DNA of 64,000 bases from Bacillota bacterium (GCA_023386815.1 JAEWIZ010000022.1:1-64000); one strand, 5' to 3'. Positions 35,312-43,882 are shown, counted from the stretch's first letter. Numbers and translations are program-made. The notes: generated from the letters alone by a model not told the origin.

Positions 35312-35809
35312 TTATACTCCTACTACTTTACTTCTTCGTTCTACTAATACAACATCATGCCATTTGCCATTATCCATTTTGCCGAGCTTCTCTCGATATC
35401 CTATTTCCCTAAAACCGCATTTTTTGTGTAAGTTGAGACTAGCAATATTCTCTCTAATAATGCCTGATTGCAAGGTCCAATAACCATTTTCTTCTGATTG
35501 TTTTAGTAATTCTTCTAATAATGCAGTGCCAACTTTCTGTCCTTGAAATTTACTGGAAATATAAATACTTAATTCGGCTACGCCTGCATAGACACATCTA
35601 CTTGATACAGGGGATAGCGCTGCCCAGCCCAATATTTCTTCACCGATTTTTGCAACGAAACGGCAGGTTTTACAATGTCCATTGTCCCAGTCTTCCCAAC
35701 TAGGAGCCGAACTTTGAAAAGTGGCAATTTTTGTTTGAATACCTTCTGTATAAATATTGGATACCTGAAGCCAATCTGTTTCTTTCATCTGAGTAATGAT
35801 AAATTCCAT
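35312..35809 (-). CDS. arsN: GNAT acetyltransferase, ArsN1/PAT-like
   Basis: 165 aa of the phosphinothricin-acetyltransferase-like GNAT group: IYTEGIQTKIATFQSSAP near 19-36, AELSIYISSKFQGQKVGTAL near 77-97 (acetyl-CoA loop), and NIASLNLHKKCGFREIGYRE near 120-140. ArsN1 members of this group sit in ars operons and N-acetylate the organoarsenical antibiotic arsinothricin. Position between arsM and arsR supports that reading; a plain PAT/GNAT role is the alternative. The gene ends 15 nt before the small Cys peptide gene. Confidence 0.78.
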   Translation of the reverse strand: MEFIITQMKETDWLQVSNIYTEGIQTKIATFQSSAPSWEDWDNGHCKTCRFVAKIGEEILGWAALSPVSSRCVYAGVAELSIYISSKFQGQKVGTALLEELLKQSEENGYWTLQSGIIRENIASLNLHKKCGFREIGYREKLGKMDNGKWHDVVLVERRSKVVGV

Positions 35810-35822
35810 CTAAGTCGTCTCC

Positions 35823-36635
35823 TTATTTATAAGCCTTAACATGTGCTCCTGCAAAAGCTCCATCTAGTATATTCTCATCAATCGTATGATAGATATCATC
35901 AAGATCCTTGGATTTGGCAAGATCCCTCATGATTTCTTTTGTATAAATGTTCACTGGTGTAACCTTAATAGTTGTAAATCCAACGTCTTTTAGAATTCTT
36001 TCGTACTCAGAGACACTCAGTGCCCCAGAGATGCAGCCAACCCATAATTGTACATTTTGCCTCATTACTTCCGGCATATCTTTTAACTCAACAATATCTG
36101 CAATTGCCAATCTCCCACCTTTTTTCAGAACACGGTAGGCTTCTTTCAATGCCATTTCTTTACTTTCGGATAAATTAATTACACAATTTGATGTGATTAC
36201 ATCAACAGAGTGATCTGGTAGTGGAATGTCCTCTATATAACCTTTGATAAACTCCACATTCCTTGCACCGTTCTGTTCTTTGTTACGGTTTGCAAGCTCC
36301 AGCATCTCATCCGTCATATCAAGGCCATAAACTTTCCCGGTCTCGCCAACGAATTTAGCTGAGATTAGTACATCGATGCCACCACCGCTTCCTAAATCCA
36401 GAACGGTCTCGCCTTTCTGCAAATTAGCAAGGGCTACTGGGTTAGCACATCCTAAAGATGCACTAATTGCTTCCGATGGCAACCCGGCGATGTAATCTAA
36501 AGTGTATAAGCTGGAATCTGTAATACTGTTACAACAAGTTGCAGCAACACAGCAGGAACTTGTTGTAGTTTCAGATACCTTCTTAGCGATACCCCCATAA
36601 TACGATTTTATTTCTTCTTCCATATTCTTTGCCAT
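35823..36635 (-). CDS. arsM: Arsenite S-adenosylmethionine methyltransferase ArsM
   Basis: 270 aa. SAM motif VLDLGSGGGIDVLISAKFVG lies at 78-97. The arsenite-binding cysteines of the family are present: C63 in LGCANP, C151 in TSNCVINLS and C201 in WVGCISGAL, with two further Cys pairs near the N-terminus (C28/C29, C34/C35). ArsM methylates As(III) to methyl and dimethyl species. AAAGGAGG stands upstream. It is the second gene of the cluster after the MarR regulator and precedes the ArsN-like gene by 13 nt. Confidence 0.95.
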   Translation of the reverse strand: MAKNMEEEIKSYYGGIAKKVSETTTSSCCVAATCCNSITDSSLYTLDYIAGLPSEAISASLGCANPVALANLQKGETVLDLGSGGGIDVLISAKFVGETGKVYGLDMTDEMLELANRNKEQNGARNVEFIKGYIEDIPLPDHSVDVITSNCVINLSESKEMALKEAYRVLKKGGRLAIADIVELKDMPEVMRQNVQLWVGCISGALSVSEYERILKDVGFTTIKVTPVNIYTKEIMRDLAKSKDLDDIYHTIDENILDGAFAGAHVKAYK

Positions 36636-36662
36636 AAATTATGCCTCCTTTCATTTTATAAT

Positions 36663-37103
36663 CTAACAACACCTACTATTCTTTGCTGCATCCGTTAGGA
36701 GGGCTAAACTTTCCAGCACTTGACCTCTTTTATCCTCCGGAATTAAGCTAAAAATGTCCTTATAGTATGTTTCCATGCTATTCTCAATGCTCTGGAACAC
36801 ATTTTGACCGTCTTTCGTTAATTGAATAACAACATATCTTCTGTTTTCTGTATCCATATCTCTGAGAGCTAACCCCGTTTCCACAAGATTATTCACTGTT
36901 CTACTCATAGTGCTTTTATCTACGTCTAATAAATCAGCCAAATCAACTAAAGAGATTTTTCCTTTGCGTCCTATTTCAACAATCGCATGGCATTGGGTTA
37001 TCGTAACGCCACAACATGAGGCATCACTTTTCTCCAGCATTCCCAGGCTTCGGACTAGGATACGGATCAATTCCCGGAGCGTTCCACTTCCCTGTTCAAT
37101 CAT
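36663..37103 (-). CDS. MarR-family regulator with Cys pairs, likely arsenic or thiol sensor
   Basis: 146 aa. Winged-helix MarR core: LVDLADLLDVDKSTMSRTVN then LVETGLALRDMDTENRRYV. Distinctive cysteines: C30, C31 and C38 (ASCCGVTITQC) before the DNA-binding domain and a terminal C145-C146. In a cluster with arsM this pattern suggests direct sensing of As(III) or oxidised thiols. ATG 37103 is chosen because GGAGG lies 8 nt before it; an open frame continues 57 codons upstream over the promoter. The palindromes at 37133-37153 overlap a TATAAT-like sequence just upstream, so autoregulation is likely. Confidence 0.82.
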   Translation of the reverse strand: MIEQGSGTLRELIRILVRSLGMLEKSDASCCGVTITQCHAIVEIGRKGKISLVDLADLLDVDKSTMSRTVNNLVETGLALRDMDTENRRYVVIQLTKDGQNVFQSIENSMETYYKDIFSLIPEDKRGQVLESLALLTDAAKNSRCC

Positions 37104-37132
37104 AATCTTCACCTCCAATATGATTCTAACAC

Positions 37133-37153
37133 ACAACAGTTGTATAATGCAAC
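37133..37153. promoter_or_regulatory. Overlapping palindromes in the MarR/arsM promoter
   Basis: ACAACAGTTGT (37133-37143) and GTTGTATAATGCAAC (37139-37153) are overlapping inverted repeats 30-50 nt before the marR start codon. The second contains a -10-like element. Spacing and placement fit a MarR autoregulatory operator. Confidence 0.5.
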
Positions 37154-37317
37154 TATAAAATAAAATAAATTCCAAATTTTTATAGAATACACAATTCCAT
37201 CCAAGTAGAAAACCACAATACAATTTTCCTGATAAAGCAAAGGAAAAACGTACTGTGGTTTTTGTTTGGATCAATTAGATATCATCTATTACCTCTATAG
37301 TTCAATCTTAAGTCCTT

Positions 37318-38604
37318 CTATTTTGTAACCTTAACGGTAATATATTTAGTTAAACCATTAGCTTGCACCTTGATCTTTGTAGTTCCTCTCTTCTTGGCAG
37401 TAACAGTGCCAGTTTTACTTACTGCTGCTATTTTTGTATTTAAGGATCTGTAAGTTACGGTTTTGGAAGCGCCTTCTATTGTTTTGGGCTTCAGAGTATA
37501 TTTCTTACCAACCTTTAAGCCTACACTGTATTTATCAAAGGTCAAAGATATGGATTGAACCGCTAATCTATAGGAAAAGGATTGGCTCGGATTATCTTTG
37601 TTGGTTGCTGTAATTGTAACGTTACCCCACTTTTTGCCTGTTACTTTTCCATCTGCCGATACGGTCGCTATTTTTGCGTCAGAAGACTTCCAGGTGAATT
37701 TTTGATTCGTTTCAGAAGCCGGCAATATGGTAGGCTTCACTGTTATAGAAGCATTCACATAGGTGGAAGGCCACTGATTCTCAAAATAAGCGTATTGCAC
37801 TTTGTCCACGTTGTTATTGATAATATGATATTCAAAACCATAAACGCCCTGGGGATTAGTTGAGCTGTAATTATCCCTGACGACCTTAATATAGTAGGTG
37901 CCCTCAGTCCATTGAAAAATGGCTGGGCGATATAAGGTATATGGGGTTTCAATTTTATTAAAATTGCTGTCATAAATACTATAGCTATTTAGCCAGTTTA
38001 CGGCCAATTGATCATAATCCAATGGCTTTATGACAAAGGTTTGATCCTTCTTAATGTTGATTTTATAAATATCCACCTCATCATCTTCTGATATAAAACC
38101 TTTTATCTTACCCAAATCACCGGTTAAGGGCATTGCCTGGTCAAAGGTTTGGTTCGGCTCTACATCGTTATGCTCGACGGGTGTAAAATCAGCGGTAATA
38201 GCATAGTTACCATAGGAATTATCTCCCTTTATCGCATAATAATAGGTTCCCGCATTAAAATATGAGCCCAGTGATTCATATTCACCGGAATCCAAATATA
38301 AGTAATAATTTTTCTTGTAAGTGGTGCTAAAATATGTTCTTGTAAAATCAGCATTTGTAAAAGAACATGCTACATCATACTCAGGCATTACTTGTATCTT
38401 TAAATATCCTTCCGTTGGTAGAACAATTTTATAATAAACCGTTTCCACCTTCGTTGTTTTAGCACTCAGTTTGCCGCTATTTAGTTCAAGCGTTGTTGCA
38501 TTCATGACATCATCTGCTTTTACCGGTGTTACGGTGGTAACAACCAGGAAGCAGATCAGCAATAATGCCGTTACTATTATTCTGGTATTTGTTATAGTTT
38601 TCAT
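37318..38604 (-). CDS. Secreted protein with PPC-like and Big_2 domains
   Basis: 428 aa. A signal peptide (IIVTALLLICFLVVTTVTPVKA) is followed by two PPC-like beta-sandwich segments (about 35-140 and 145-260; PSEGY-like starts and the FNAGTYYYAIKGDNS and WTEGTYYIKVVRDN strands). Two bacterial Ig-like (Big_2) repeats follow: ATVSADGKVTGKKWGNVTIT and AAVSKTGTVTAKKRGTTKIKV. No peptidase domain and no LPXTG motif is seen. It should act outside the cell, probably in carbohydrate or surface binding. GGAGGAT precedes the ATG. Confidence 0.8.
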   Translation of the reverse strand: MKTITNTRIIVTALLLICFLVVTTVTPVKADDVMNATTLELNSGKLSAKTTKVETVYYKIVLPTEGYLKIQVMPEYDVACSFTNADFTRTYFSTTYKKNYYLYLDSGEYESLGSYFNAGTYYYAIKGDNSYGNYAITADFTPVEHNDVEPNQTFDQAMPLTGDLGKIKGFISEDDEVDIYKINIKKDQTFVIKPLDYDQLAVNWLNSYSIYDSNFNKIETPYTLYRPAIFQWTEGTYYIKVVRDNYSSTNPQGVYGFEYHIINNNVDKVQYAYFENQWPSTYVNASITVKPTILPASETNQKFTWKSSDAKIATVSADGKVTGKKWGNVTITATNKDNPSQSFSYRLAVQSISLTFDKYSVGLKVGKKYTLKPKTIEGASKTVTYRSLNTKIAAVSKTGTVTAKKRGTTKIKVQANGLTKYITVKVTK

Positions 38605-38880
38605 AAATAATCCTCCTTCTCTCGTATCACTATATTGATCTATAACTCATTGATAATTAGATACTAAGATGATGAAACATCCTGGTAAGAAAATACAAAT
38701 TAATCTCTTCTGTTTCCTTTGGTAATTTATCTTATCAAAAGTAATCTAATCCCAATATCATATTTGACGATATTTTTATCCATTTGGTTTCCATTAAAAT
38801 TACTTCATTTGCTTTCTCAGAAATTCTACTCAGAACTCATATTTATAAAAAGGTATTTGCATTTTTTACTTACTATAAAA
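38605..38880. other. Gene-free interval
   Basis: AT-rich sequence upstream of the secreted Big_2 protein. It must carry that gene's promoter. No RNA gene or repeat was recognised. Confidence 0.5.
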
Positions 38881-38905
38881 AGCCCTATCACTAATGTATC
38901 GGGCT
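38881..38905 (-). terminator. Terminator of the DUF2726 gene
   Basis: AGCCC (38881-38885) pairs with GGGCT (38901-38905), and on the minus strand a run of five T follows the stem. It lies 19 nt past the TAA of the minus-strand DUF2726 frame. Confidence 0.55.
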
Positions 38906-38923
38906 ATCATATCATGCCTAATC

Positions 38924-39382
38924 TTAGAAAAACAGAGCATCAATATCCTGGTATTTATAATATTGCGCTGCTTTGACACGTCTTAAGGGAAAATTCAAAC
39001 GCTTATAGAGGGAGTCTTTAAATTCGTCGTTTTTCCGGGCTTTTTCCGAATCATGGCTTTTATCATCAAGTTCAATGGCCATAATTGGTCTCAGGTTTTT
39101 ATCACAAATAAGAAAATCGACATGCTTTTGTGATATCTTACGAAACCATTTAAGGTAATCCTTTTTATTCGTAACAACAATAAAATCTTTTAAGCCAACT
39201 TTTGGACAAATAATATACCCATATTTATCACAGACAGGTTTCAGCGAACTGTAAAAAACACTTTCACTCTTTGATAGTAGAAATGTTGTCTTATAAGGAA
39301 AGGATTTATTGCGGCGATATATGATAAATAAAAACCATACTATAATTGCTATTAATGTAAGTGTTGTAATCTTTTGGTCGAT
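38924..39382 (-). CDS. DUF2726-domain protein without a conventional start codon
   Basis: The minus strand is open from 39397 to TAA 38924-38926. It begins with a membrane helix (ITTLTLIAIIVWFLFIIYRR) and continues with a DUF2726 domain: SKSESVFYSSLKPVCDKYGY, then KKDYLKWFRKISQKHVDFLI, CDKNLRPIMAIELDDKSHD and SEKARKNDEFKDSLYKRLN. This is a restriction-endonuclease-like fold with the DxE-type IELDDKSH motif. No ATG, GTG or TTG is available near the N-terminus; ATC 39382 or ATT 39370 are the only plausible starts, or the true start is in another frame (ATG 39390) with a frameshift. AGAGGA lies at the right place upstream. The short internal ATG would remove most of the domain. Confidence 0.7.
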   Translation of the reverse strand: MDQKITTLTLIAIIVWFLFIIYRRNKSFPYKTTFLLSKSESVFYSSLKPVCDKYGYIICPKVGLKDFIVVTNKKDYLKWFRKISQKHVDFLICDKNLRPIMAIELDDKSHDSEKARKNDEFKDSLYKRLNFPLRRVKAAQYYKYQDIDALFF

Positions 39383-39475
39383 GGTATAACATTCCTCTCA
39401 AAAAAACTAAAGTTAACAGCTAGGCTGAAGACCTTTCAAATGAATTATAAGAAATATGATAAAATATATTCTTAG

Positions 39476-39489
39476 ATTGATCGATCAAT
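39476..39489. promoter_or_regulatory. 14-bp palindrome in the DUF2726 upstream region
   Basis: ATTGATCGATCAAT is a perfect palindrome about 90 nt upstream of the DUF2726 frame, close to a possible -10. It may be an operator. The surrounding interval (39400-39712) otherwise contains only the terminator hairpin at 39568. Confidence 0.35.
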
Positions 39490-39567
39490 GCATATTAACT
39501 CCATGAAAATCTATATTTCGACCTATTATAGCATATAATGCACATAAATTCAAAGTGGGTATAATAA

Positions 39568-39588
39568 AAGCCTTCGAATGGAAGGCTT
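39568..39588. terminator. Terminator hairpin downstream of the DinB-like gene
   Basis: AAGCCTTC (39568-39575) pairs with GAAGGCTT (39581-39588). T-rich sequence follows on the minus strand (TTATTATA) and TTTTTT lies a little further on the plus strand, so it may act in both directions. It lies about 125 nt past the DinB-like stop. Confidence 0.55.
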
Positions 39589-39712
39589 CTTAGCTATTTT
39601 TTCTTTTATTTTTTATAACTATTTAATTCAAAGACCAAATGAGGCATTTCTTTCCCACGATATTCTTTTACAAAACTACTTGTACATAAGGTAAAGCTAT
39701 CTTAGGCTAGAT

Positions 39713-40366
39713 CTATCTTATCTTATTCCTAATACGTTGACTGGCTTCAATATGCATAATCCAATGTCTTGAGAATGGCATCTGTATTAGCCCCTGAATA
39801 TTTTTCCCGCACCAATACTCAATTAACCAAACAGCATCTTCACTATCACTAACGACACCCAAAGCCTTAAGTACTTTAGCATCATCTTCTGTCATGGTTA
39901 TCTTCATATCTGAATAATTCAATTCTTTTAATAACTGTGTTGTAGCCATATCTACATCAATAATATATTGATATAACACATCTAAATTTAGCTTGGATGA
40001 AAATTCGGCTATCTCCTGCTTCATGAGCTCATTACCTGTTGTAATGATAGGCGAGTTCATTCTTTCTTGATAAGTACCTGAAACAAATGTCTGAGTACTT
40101 TTTTGAATAAGCGTCTTGGCAACGATATCTTCAATTCGAGAAATATGATATAGGGAGTAAGCTATTGTTTTATTGTGATAACCCTTAACATTTAGGAAAG
40201 GCATTGCATTAAAATCCTCTCGATTAAGTTCAGATTTAAAACGCAATATCTCATGCAACAAGTTTTTTCGCAGAGCTAATAATATATCAATTGCCGCGGG
40301 GAAGGTTTCTTTTCGCTTTATTAATACCTGTATTTTTTTATTTAAATCTGACCATTCTGCATTCAA
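39713..40366 (-). CDS. DinB/YfiT-like putative metal-dependent protein
   Basis: About 217 aa, mainly alpha-helical. TIAYSLYHISRIEDIVAKTL near residues 78-97 and FSRHWIMHIEASQRIR near the C-terminus supply His residues placed like the metal ligands of the DinB four-helix fold. Known relatives include stress-induced and thiol-transfer enzymes. The start is set at TTG 40366, with AGGAGG 9 nt ahead; the earlier ATG (40396) would include the ribosome binding site. The next gene upstream (40406) is on the same strand and close, so the two may be co-transcribed. Confidence 0.6.
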   Translation of the reverse strand: MNAEWSDLNKKIQVLIKRKETFPAAIDILLALRKNLLHEILRFKSELNREDFNAMPFLNVKGYHNKTIAYSLYHISRIEDIVAKTLIQKSTQTFVSGTYQERMNSPIITTGNELMKQEIAEFSSKLNLDVLYQYIIDVDMATTQLLKELNYSDMKITMTEDDAKVLKALGVVSDSEDAVWLIEYWCGKNIQGLIQMPFSRHWIMHIEASQRIRNKIR

Positions 40367-40405
40367 AAAAATCAACCCTCCTACTCCTCGTTTCATCCAT
40401 CAATT

Positions 40406-40789
40406 TCATCTTACTAATTGCCATTTCTTTGACTCATCATTCTTTTGCAGAATCAAAACATATCCCTCTTCCCCTCGATAAAAATAGATTTCATTAATGG
40501 AGGGATTCAGATCAATCTGAAATTCATTATTAGAACCGAGTTTGCTGTTTAATCCGTAGGTTGAATAGAAAGTTATATATTTTTTATTTTCCTCCTGTCG
40601 TTCTTTCAAAGTTCGTACATATCCCATACTACTTGCTACACCAACCCTCAGTGTCATTGTATTTTCATCTTCTGAAACTGAATAATCATTTAGAAAAATA
40701 CCTGCTATTTTTCCACCAGTACTGAATAATATCAAGCTGACTGTTAGCATGATCATAAGTATTATGGTGATTATAACTTTCTTATTCAC
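40406..40789 (-). CDS. Small membrane-anchored protein of unknown function
   Basis: 127 aa. One N-terminal hydrophobic helix (KVIITIILMIMLTVSLILF) is followed by an exported domain with SYSVSEDENTMTLRV-like beta strands and an acidic YFYRGEEGYVLILQKND region. No Cys for lipidation. GGAGGATT precedes the ATG. The family is not recognised. Confidence 0.6.
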   Translation of the reverse strand: MNKKVIITIILMIMLTVSLILFSTGGKIAGIFLNDYSVSEDENTMTLRVGVASSMGYVRTLKERQEENKKYITFYSTYGLNSKLGSNNEFQIDLNPSINEIYFYRGEEGYVLILQKNDESKKWQLVR

Positions 40790-40832
40790 AGAATAATCCT
40801 CCTGAAGACGTATTTATGTGCTCACCTATCTA

Positions 40833-42014
40833 TTATTTCACCTTTATTTTAAAGGTGAATACCTTTTTGGTTCCATCGCTTAATTCAGCCGTTGCAGTAA
40901 TCGTGGTGTTCCCCTTTTGTTTCCCTGTGATTTTACCGTTTGAATTTACTACGGCAATCTTTTTATTACCGGATTTATAGGTTAGCTTTACTTCATTATA
41001 GTTATCTGCAACGTTACTGCTGTAGCTTTTGACTTGTTTAAGGGAATCTGGCATGGTAACCTTAATAGCTGCAGTTTTCCCCTTTTGAATTGTCTGTTTT
41101 GAAGTGACAACCTTAATCTCATTGATGTAATCTGAAATCGAACCCTCACTTATCTCAAAACTTTTTATCATCGCGCCGGAATATACACCAATTCCGGTTA
41201 TAATAACATATGCAGAACCGGGATTACTATTATTTAAATAGGACACAATGTAATCTACATTTTCCGTTAAGCCTGAAATTGCTACTGCAGGTTTTTTATC
41301 CGTTCCATCGTAGTTAAAGCTGGTCTGGGATAAGGTGGCCGAATATGTATTGATATCTGTTACAGGTAAAATGCTGTTCTCTTCAGTCACAGGCATAATG
41401 CTGCTTTCTTCAATGACTGGAGGCGATAACGCAGCTACTGACGGACTTGATACATAATAGTAAAATTCCGTATCCTTTACCTGAACTAATCCAGAAGAAA
41501 TAGGTATTCTTCCATATGGAACTGCATCGGAGGGGTCAGCACAATAAAATACCTCATTGGTATAATCCGTAAGCAGCACGGCATGGGATCTGGGAGAACG
41601 TATCTGATCAAATAGTACGATTCCTTCCGGATGAAGCTTTAATAATTGCAAGGATTCATTTACCGGATCAGCTCCAAAGGAAGCTTTATTAACTGTGATT
41701 CCTTCATAGGTGAAGGTATATCGCAGCCCCACACCTTCAACCCAGGCCTGACTCTTAACTTTATCTACTGTAATATCGGCCCAATTCGCATTACCTGATA
41801 GCATTGCAGTTCTTCTAATCAGCATTGTCGCTGCAACCAGTGTACATTGCAGGTCTCCATTCTTCTGCTTGAGAAATACATTTGGATGATTGAGTTCATC
41901 AAATGTTATCGCGCTTACCTCATGTGTAAAACAGTTATTAATTACAGGTAAATTTATGACAGAAATAAACATAATTAAGATTAGAGCAATCATTTGTTTT
42001 TTTATTAATCTCAT
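40833..42014 (-). CDS. Secreted C39-like peptidase-fold protein with Big_2 domain
   Basis: 393 aa. After a signal peptide (ALILIMFISVINLPVIN) comes a papain-like C39_2 region. The Cys in QKNGDLQCTLVAATMLIRR is positioned as the nucleophile and the His in SPRSHAVLLTDYTNEVFYCAD as the catalytic His, followed by D in ADPSDAV. From about 250 there is an MBG-like segment (YDGTDKKPAVAISGLTENVD) and a C-terminal Big_2 repeat (IAVVNSNGKITGKQKGNTTI). The Big_2 unit resembles those of the 37318 protein. A secreted cysteine peptidase or a binding protein are both possible. Confidence 0.75.
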   Translation of the reverse strand: MRLIKKQMIALILIMFISVINLPVINNCFTHEVSAITFDELNHPNVFLKQKNGDLQCTLVAATMLIRRTAMLSGNANWADITVDKVKSQAWVEGVGLRYTFTYEGITVNKASFGADPVNESLQLLKLHPEGIVLFDQIRSPRSHAVLLTDYTNEVFYCADPSDAVPYGRIPISSGLVQVKDTEFYYYVSSPSVAALSPPVIEESSIMPVTEENSILPVTDINTYSATLSQTSFNYDGTDKKPAVAISGLTENVDYIVSYLNNSNPGSAYVIITGIGVYSGAMIKSFEISEGSISDYINEIKVVTSKQTIQKGKTAAIKVTMPDSLKQVKSYSSNVADNYNEVKLTYKSGNKKIAVVNSNGKITGKQKGNTTITATAELSDGTKKVFTFKIKVK

Positions 42015-42100
42015 TCGTTGTCCCCCTAAATATCATTTGCAAATAAAACATAATAGTTAAAATATAATAGTTAAAAATGATAGAAAAGATACTAGAACGG

Positions 42101-42553
42101 TTATTGTTCTATCATCACTTTTTCGTATTCATAGTGACCGGCATCCACAGTCATGCGGCACATCGTAAGCTCCAAATCAAAACGACGCTTACCGCAGCTG
42201 CCGGGATTGAGAAACAACACTCCATCGATAACCTCTGCAAAATACTTATGGGAGTGCCCATAGACCACCACATCCACATTTGTCAAGTGTTTTGGGATAT
42301 CTTTCTTATTATGAACGATGAAGAATCTTACGCCTTCTATAGTGAGGGAAATGCTTTTGGGCAGGCTCTCCGCCCAATCCTTGTCGTTGTTACCACGTAC
42401 TACATAGGTTTCTCCCAGCTGTTGCAGGAGCTCAACGATTTGTGGGGTGTTGACATCACCAGCGTGAATGGAGCAATCGGCTGAAGTAAGTTCAGCTTTC
42501 ACTTGCTCCCTTAATAGGCCATGAGTATCGGATATGATTGCAATGTGTTTCAT
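42101..42553 (-). CDS. YfcE/MJ0936-type metallophosphoesterase
   Basis: 150 aa calcineurin-like phosphoesterase. All motif blocks are visible: D-x-H in ISDTHGLL, GD in IHAGDVN, GNND in VVRGNNDKDW, H in FIVHNKKD and the GHSH pair in VVYGHSHKYF. Relatives hydrolyse phosphodiesters with Mn2+ or Ni2+ in vitro; the physiological substrate is unknown. AAGAGGA stands before ATG 42553. A normal housekeeping-type gene among accessory ones. Confidence 0.92.
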   Translation of the reverse strand: MKHIAIISDTHGLLREQVKAELTSADCSIHAGDVNTPQIVELLQQLGETYVVRGNNDKDWAESLPKSISLTIEGVRFFIVHNKKDIPKHLTNVDVVVYGHSHKYFAEVIDGVLFLNPGSCGKRRFDLELTMCRMTVDAGHYEYEKVMIEQ

Positions 42554-42592
42554 GTGTTCCTCTTTCCTAATGAAATTAAAGTATGAGCAGTT

Positions 42593-42918
42593 TCATTCGT
42601 AAACCTTATTCTTAACATTCATAATATACCATCTCATGTGCTCTTCCTCTTGTTTATTGTAAGTATAGCCAAAATGCTCAGCTAAATATTTCCCATTTTA
42701 CCTACTGAAACACGAAAGTCTGTTGTTGAACCAATATACCAACCTATCATTTCGTGTAATTCCTCTCGGACTATATTGTGATACATTAGCATTGCGTAAG
42801 GTATTTCCTTACGAGCAAGACCTTTTGCTACATTTTGTAAGTACCACCAGAAATTATTGCAACAGGACAGATAAAACAGCTCAGAGGGAGCTTTGTTACT
42901 GTAACAGCTATTTTTCAA
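42593..42918 (-). pseudogene. C-terminal remnant of an aminoglycoside 6-adenylyltransferase (ANT(6)/AadE-like)
   Basis: The frame at 42682-42918 contains PSELFYLSCCNNFWWYLQ, AKGLARKEIPYAMLMYHN and VREELHEMIGWYIGSTTDF, closely like the C-terminal half of ANT(6) enzymes. It breaks after SVGKMGNI by a frameshift, and in another frame KYLAEHFGYTYNKQEEEH follows to TGA 42593-42595. The nucleotidyltransferase catalytic domain is missing upstream. Only about 110 of 290 residues survive, so it cannot confer resistance. Confidence 0.7.
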
Positions 42919-42935
42919 ATTGTCATTTCTATTCT

Positions 42936-43490
42936 CTATAAGAGCTTCTCATATAATTTAAACCAGGGTAGGTTAAATTCACTCAGGCCTAAATCTACCG
43001 TAGCTATATAGTGAAATCCACATTTTTCATATAAGCGAATCGCTGGTAAATTATTTTCATAAACATCAAGCCGAAGGGCTTTCATGTTTGACTGAGCTCC
43101 ATGTTGAGAAGCGAAATTTAAAAGCGCTTGTCCAACACCTTGTCCTAAATGGTCTGGATGCACGACAAAGGTATAGATTACAAAAACCTCATCGTAGGTT
43201 AAAGGTTTCCTCCACTTGACAGGCAAATATGCTGGTTCCGGCTCATGACGCAGTATGAAGGTTCCTACAATTTTATCACCTGCTACAGCTACATATAGGC
43301 ATCCTTCATTTATGCCGTCCTCCGCAGTTGCACGAATTGGGTAGATACCCTTTTTCCAGCCGGAATAATTTGTAGTAGCAGCTAAATGGTCATTCATACT
43401 ATCATAGAGCAACTCTAGTTCATCTATGTCATTCTTGGTTCCAAGTCGTATGGTTATGCTCAAGTTTAATACCTCTTTATTATACTTCAA
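42936..43490 (-). CDS. GNAT-family acetyltransferase
   Basis: About 175-184 aa. The acetyl-CoA binding block is VVHPDHLGQGVGQALLNFA near 111-129, and NLPAIRLYEKCGFHYIATVD is the usual C-terminal beta-bulge. The acceptor substrate is unknown. The start is either TTG 43490 (AAGGA upstream) or TTG 43463 (AGAGG upstream); neither is ATG. It starts 12 nt after the DUF2200 gene, so the two form a transcription unit. Confidence 0.85.
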   Translation of the reverse strand: MKYNKEVLNLSITIRLGTKNDIDELELLYDSMNDHLAATTNYSGWKKGIYPIRATAEDGINEGCLYVAVAGDKIVGTFILRHEPEPAYLPVKWRKPLTYDEVFVIYTFVVHPDHLGQGVGQALLNFASQHGAQSNMKALRLDVYENNLPAIRLYEKCGFHYIATVDLGLSEFNLPWFKLYEKLL

Positions 43491-43502
43491 TAATTTCCTT
43501 AG

Positions 43503-43853
43503 TTATTGTCTTAATATTTTTTCCATTGCTTTACCTTTTGCTAATTCATCGATTAATTTATCTAAATATCGAATTTGTCGCATTAAATCATCTTCTATCT
43601 CTTCTACCCGATATCCACAGATGACACCTTTGATCAGTACTGCATTGGGATTCATACAAGGTGCTTGCTTAAAAAATGTTTCCACATCTGTTTCTTTCAA
43701 TAGCTGTTCCTGTAATGAATGCTCATCATATCCGGTAAGCCAGAAAATGATTTCATCTACTTCTTGTTTTGCTCTCCCTTTTTTCTCAGCTTTTTGAATG
43801 TAAAGCGGATAAATACTTGAGAAGGGCATTGTAAAAATACGTGGTTTCTCCAT
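43503..43853 (-). CDS. DUF2200-family protein
   Basis: 116 aa with the family's signature stretches: FTMPFSSIYPLYIQKAEKKG near 7-26, EIIFWLTGYDEHSLQEQL near 34-51 and APCMNPNAVLIKGVICGYRV near 64-83. The family is a small cytosolic protein of unknown function, often in single copy beside GNAT genes. AAAGGAGTG precedes ATG 43853. Complete length. Confidence 0.88.
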   Translation of the reverse strand: MEKPRIFTMPFSSIYPLYIQKAEKKGRAKQEVDEIIFWLTGYDEHSLQEQLLKETDVETFFKQAPCMNPNAVLIKGVICGYRVEEIEDDLMRQIRYLDKLIDELAKGKAMEKILRQ

Positions 43854-43882
43854 GTTAAAACACTCCTTTGCTGAGCTGATAA

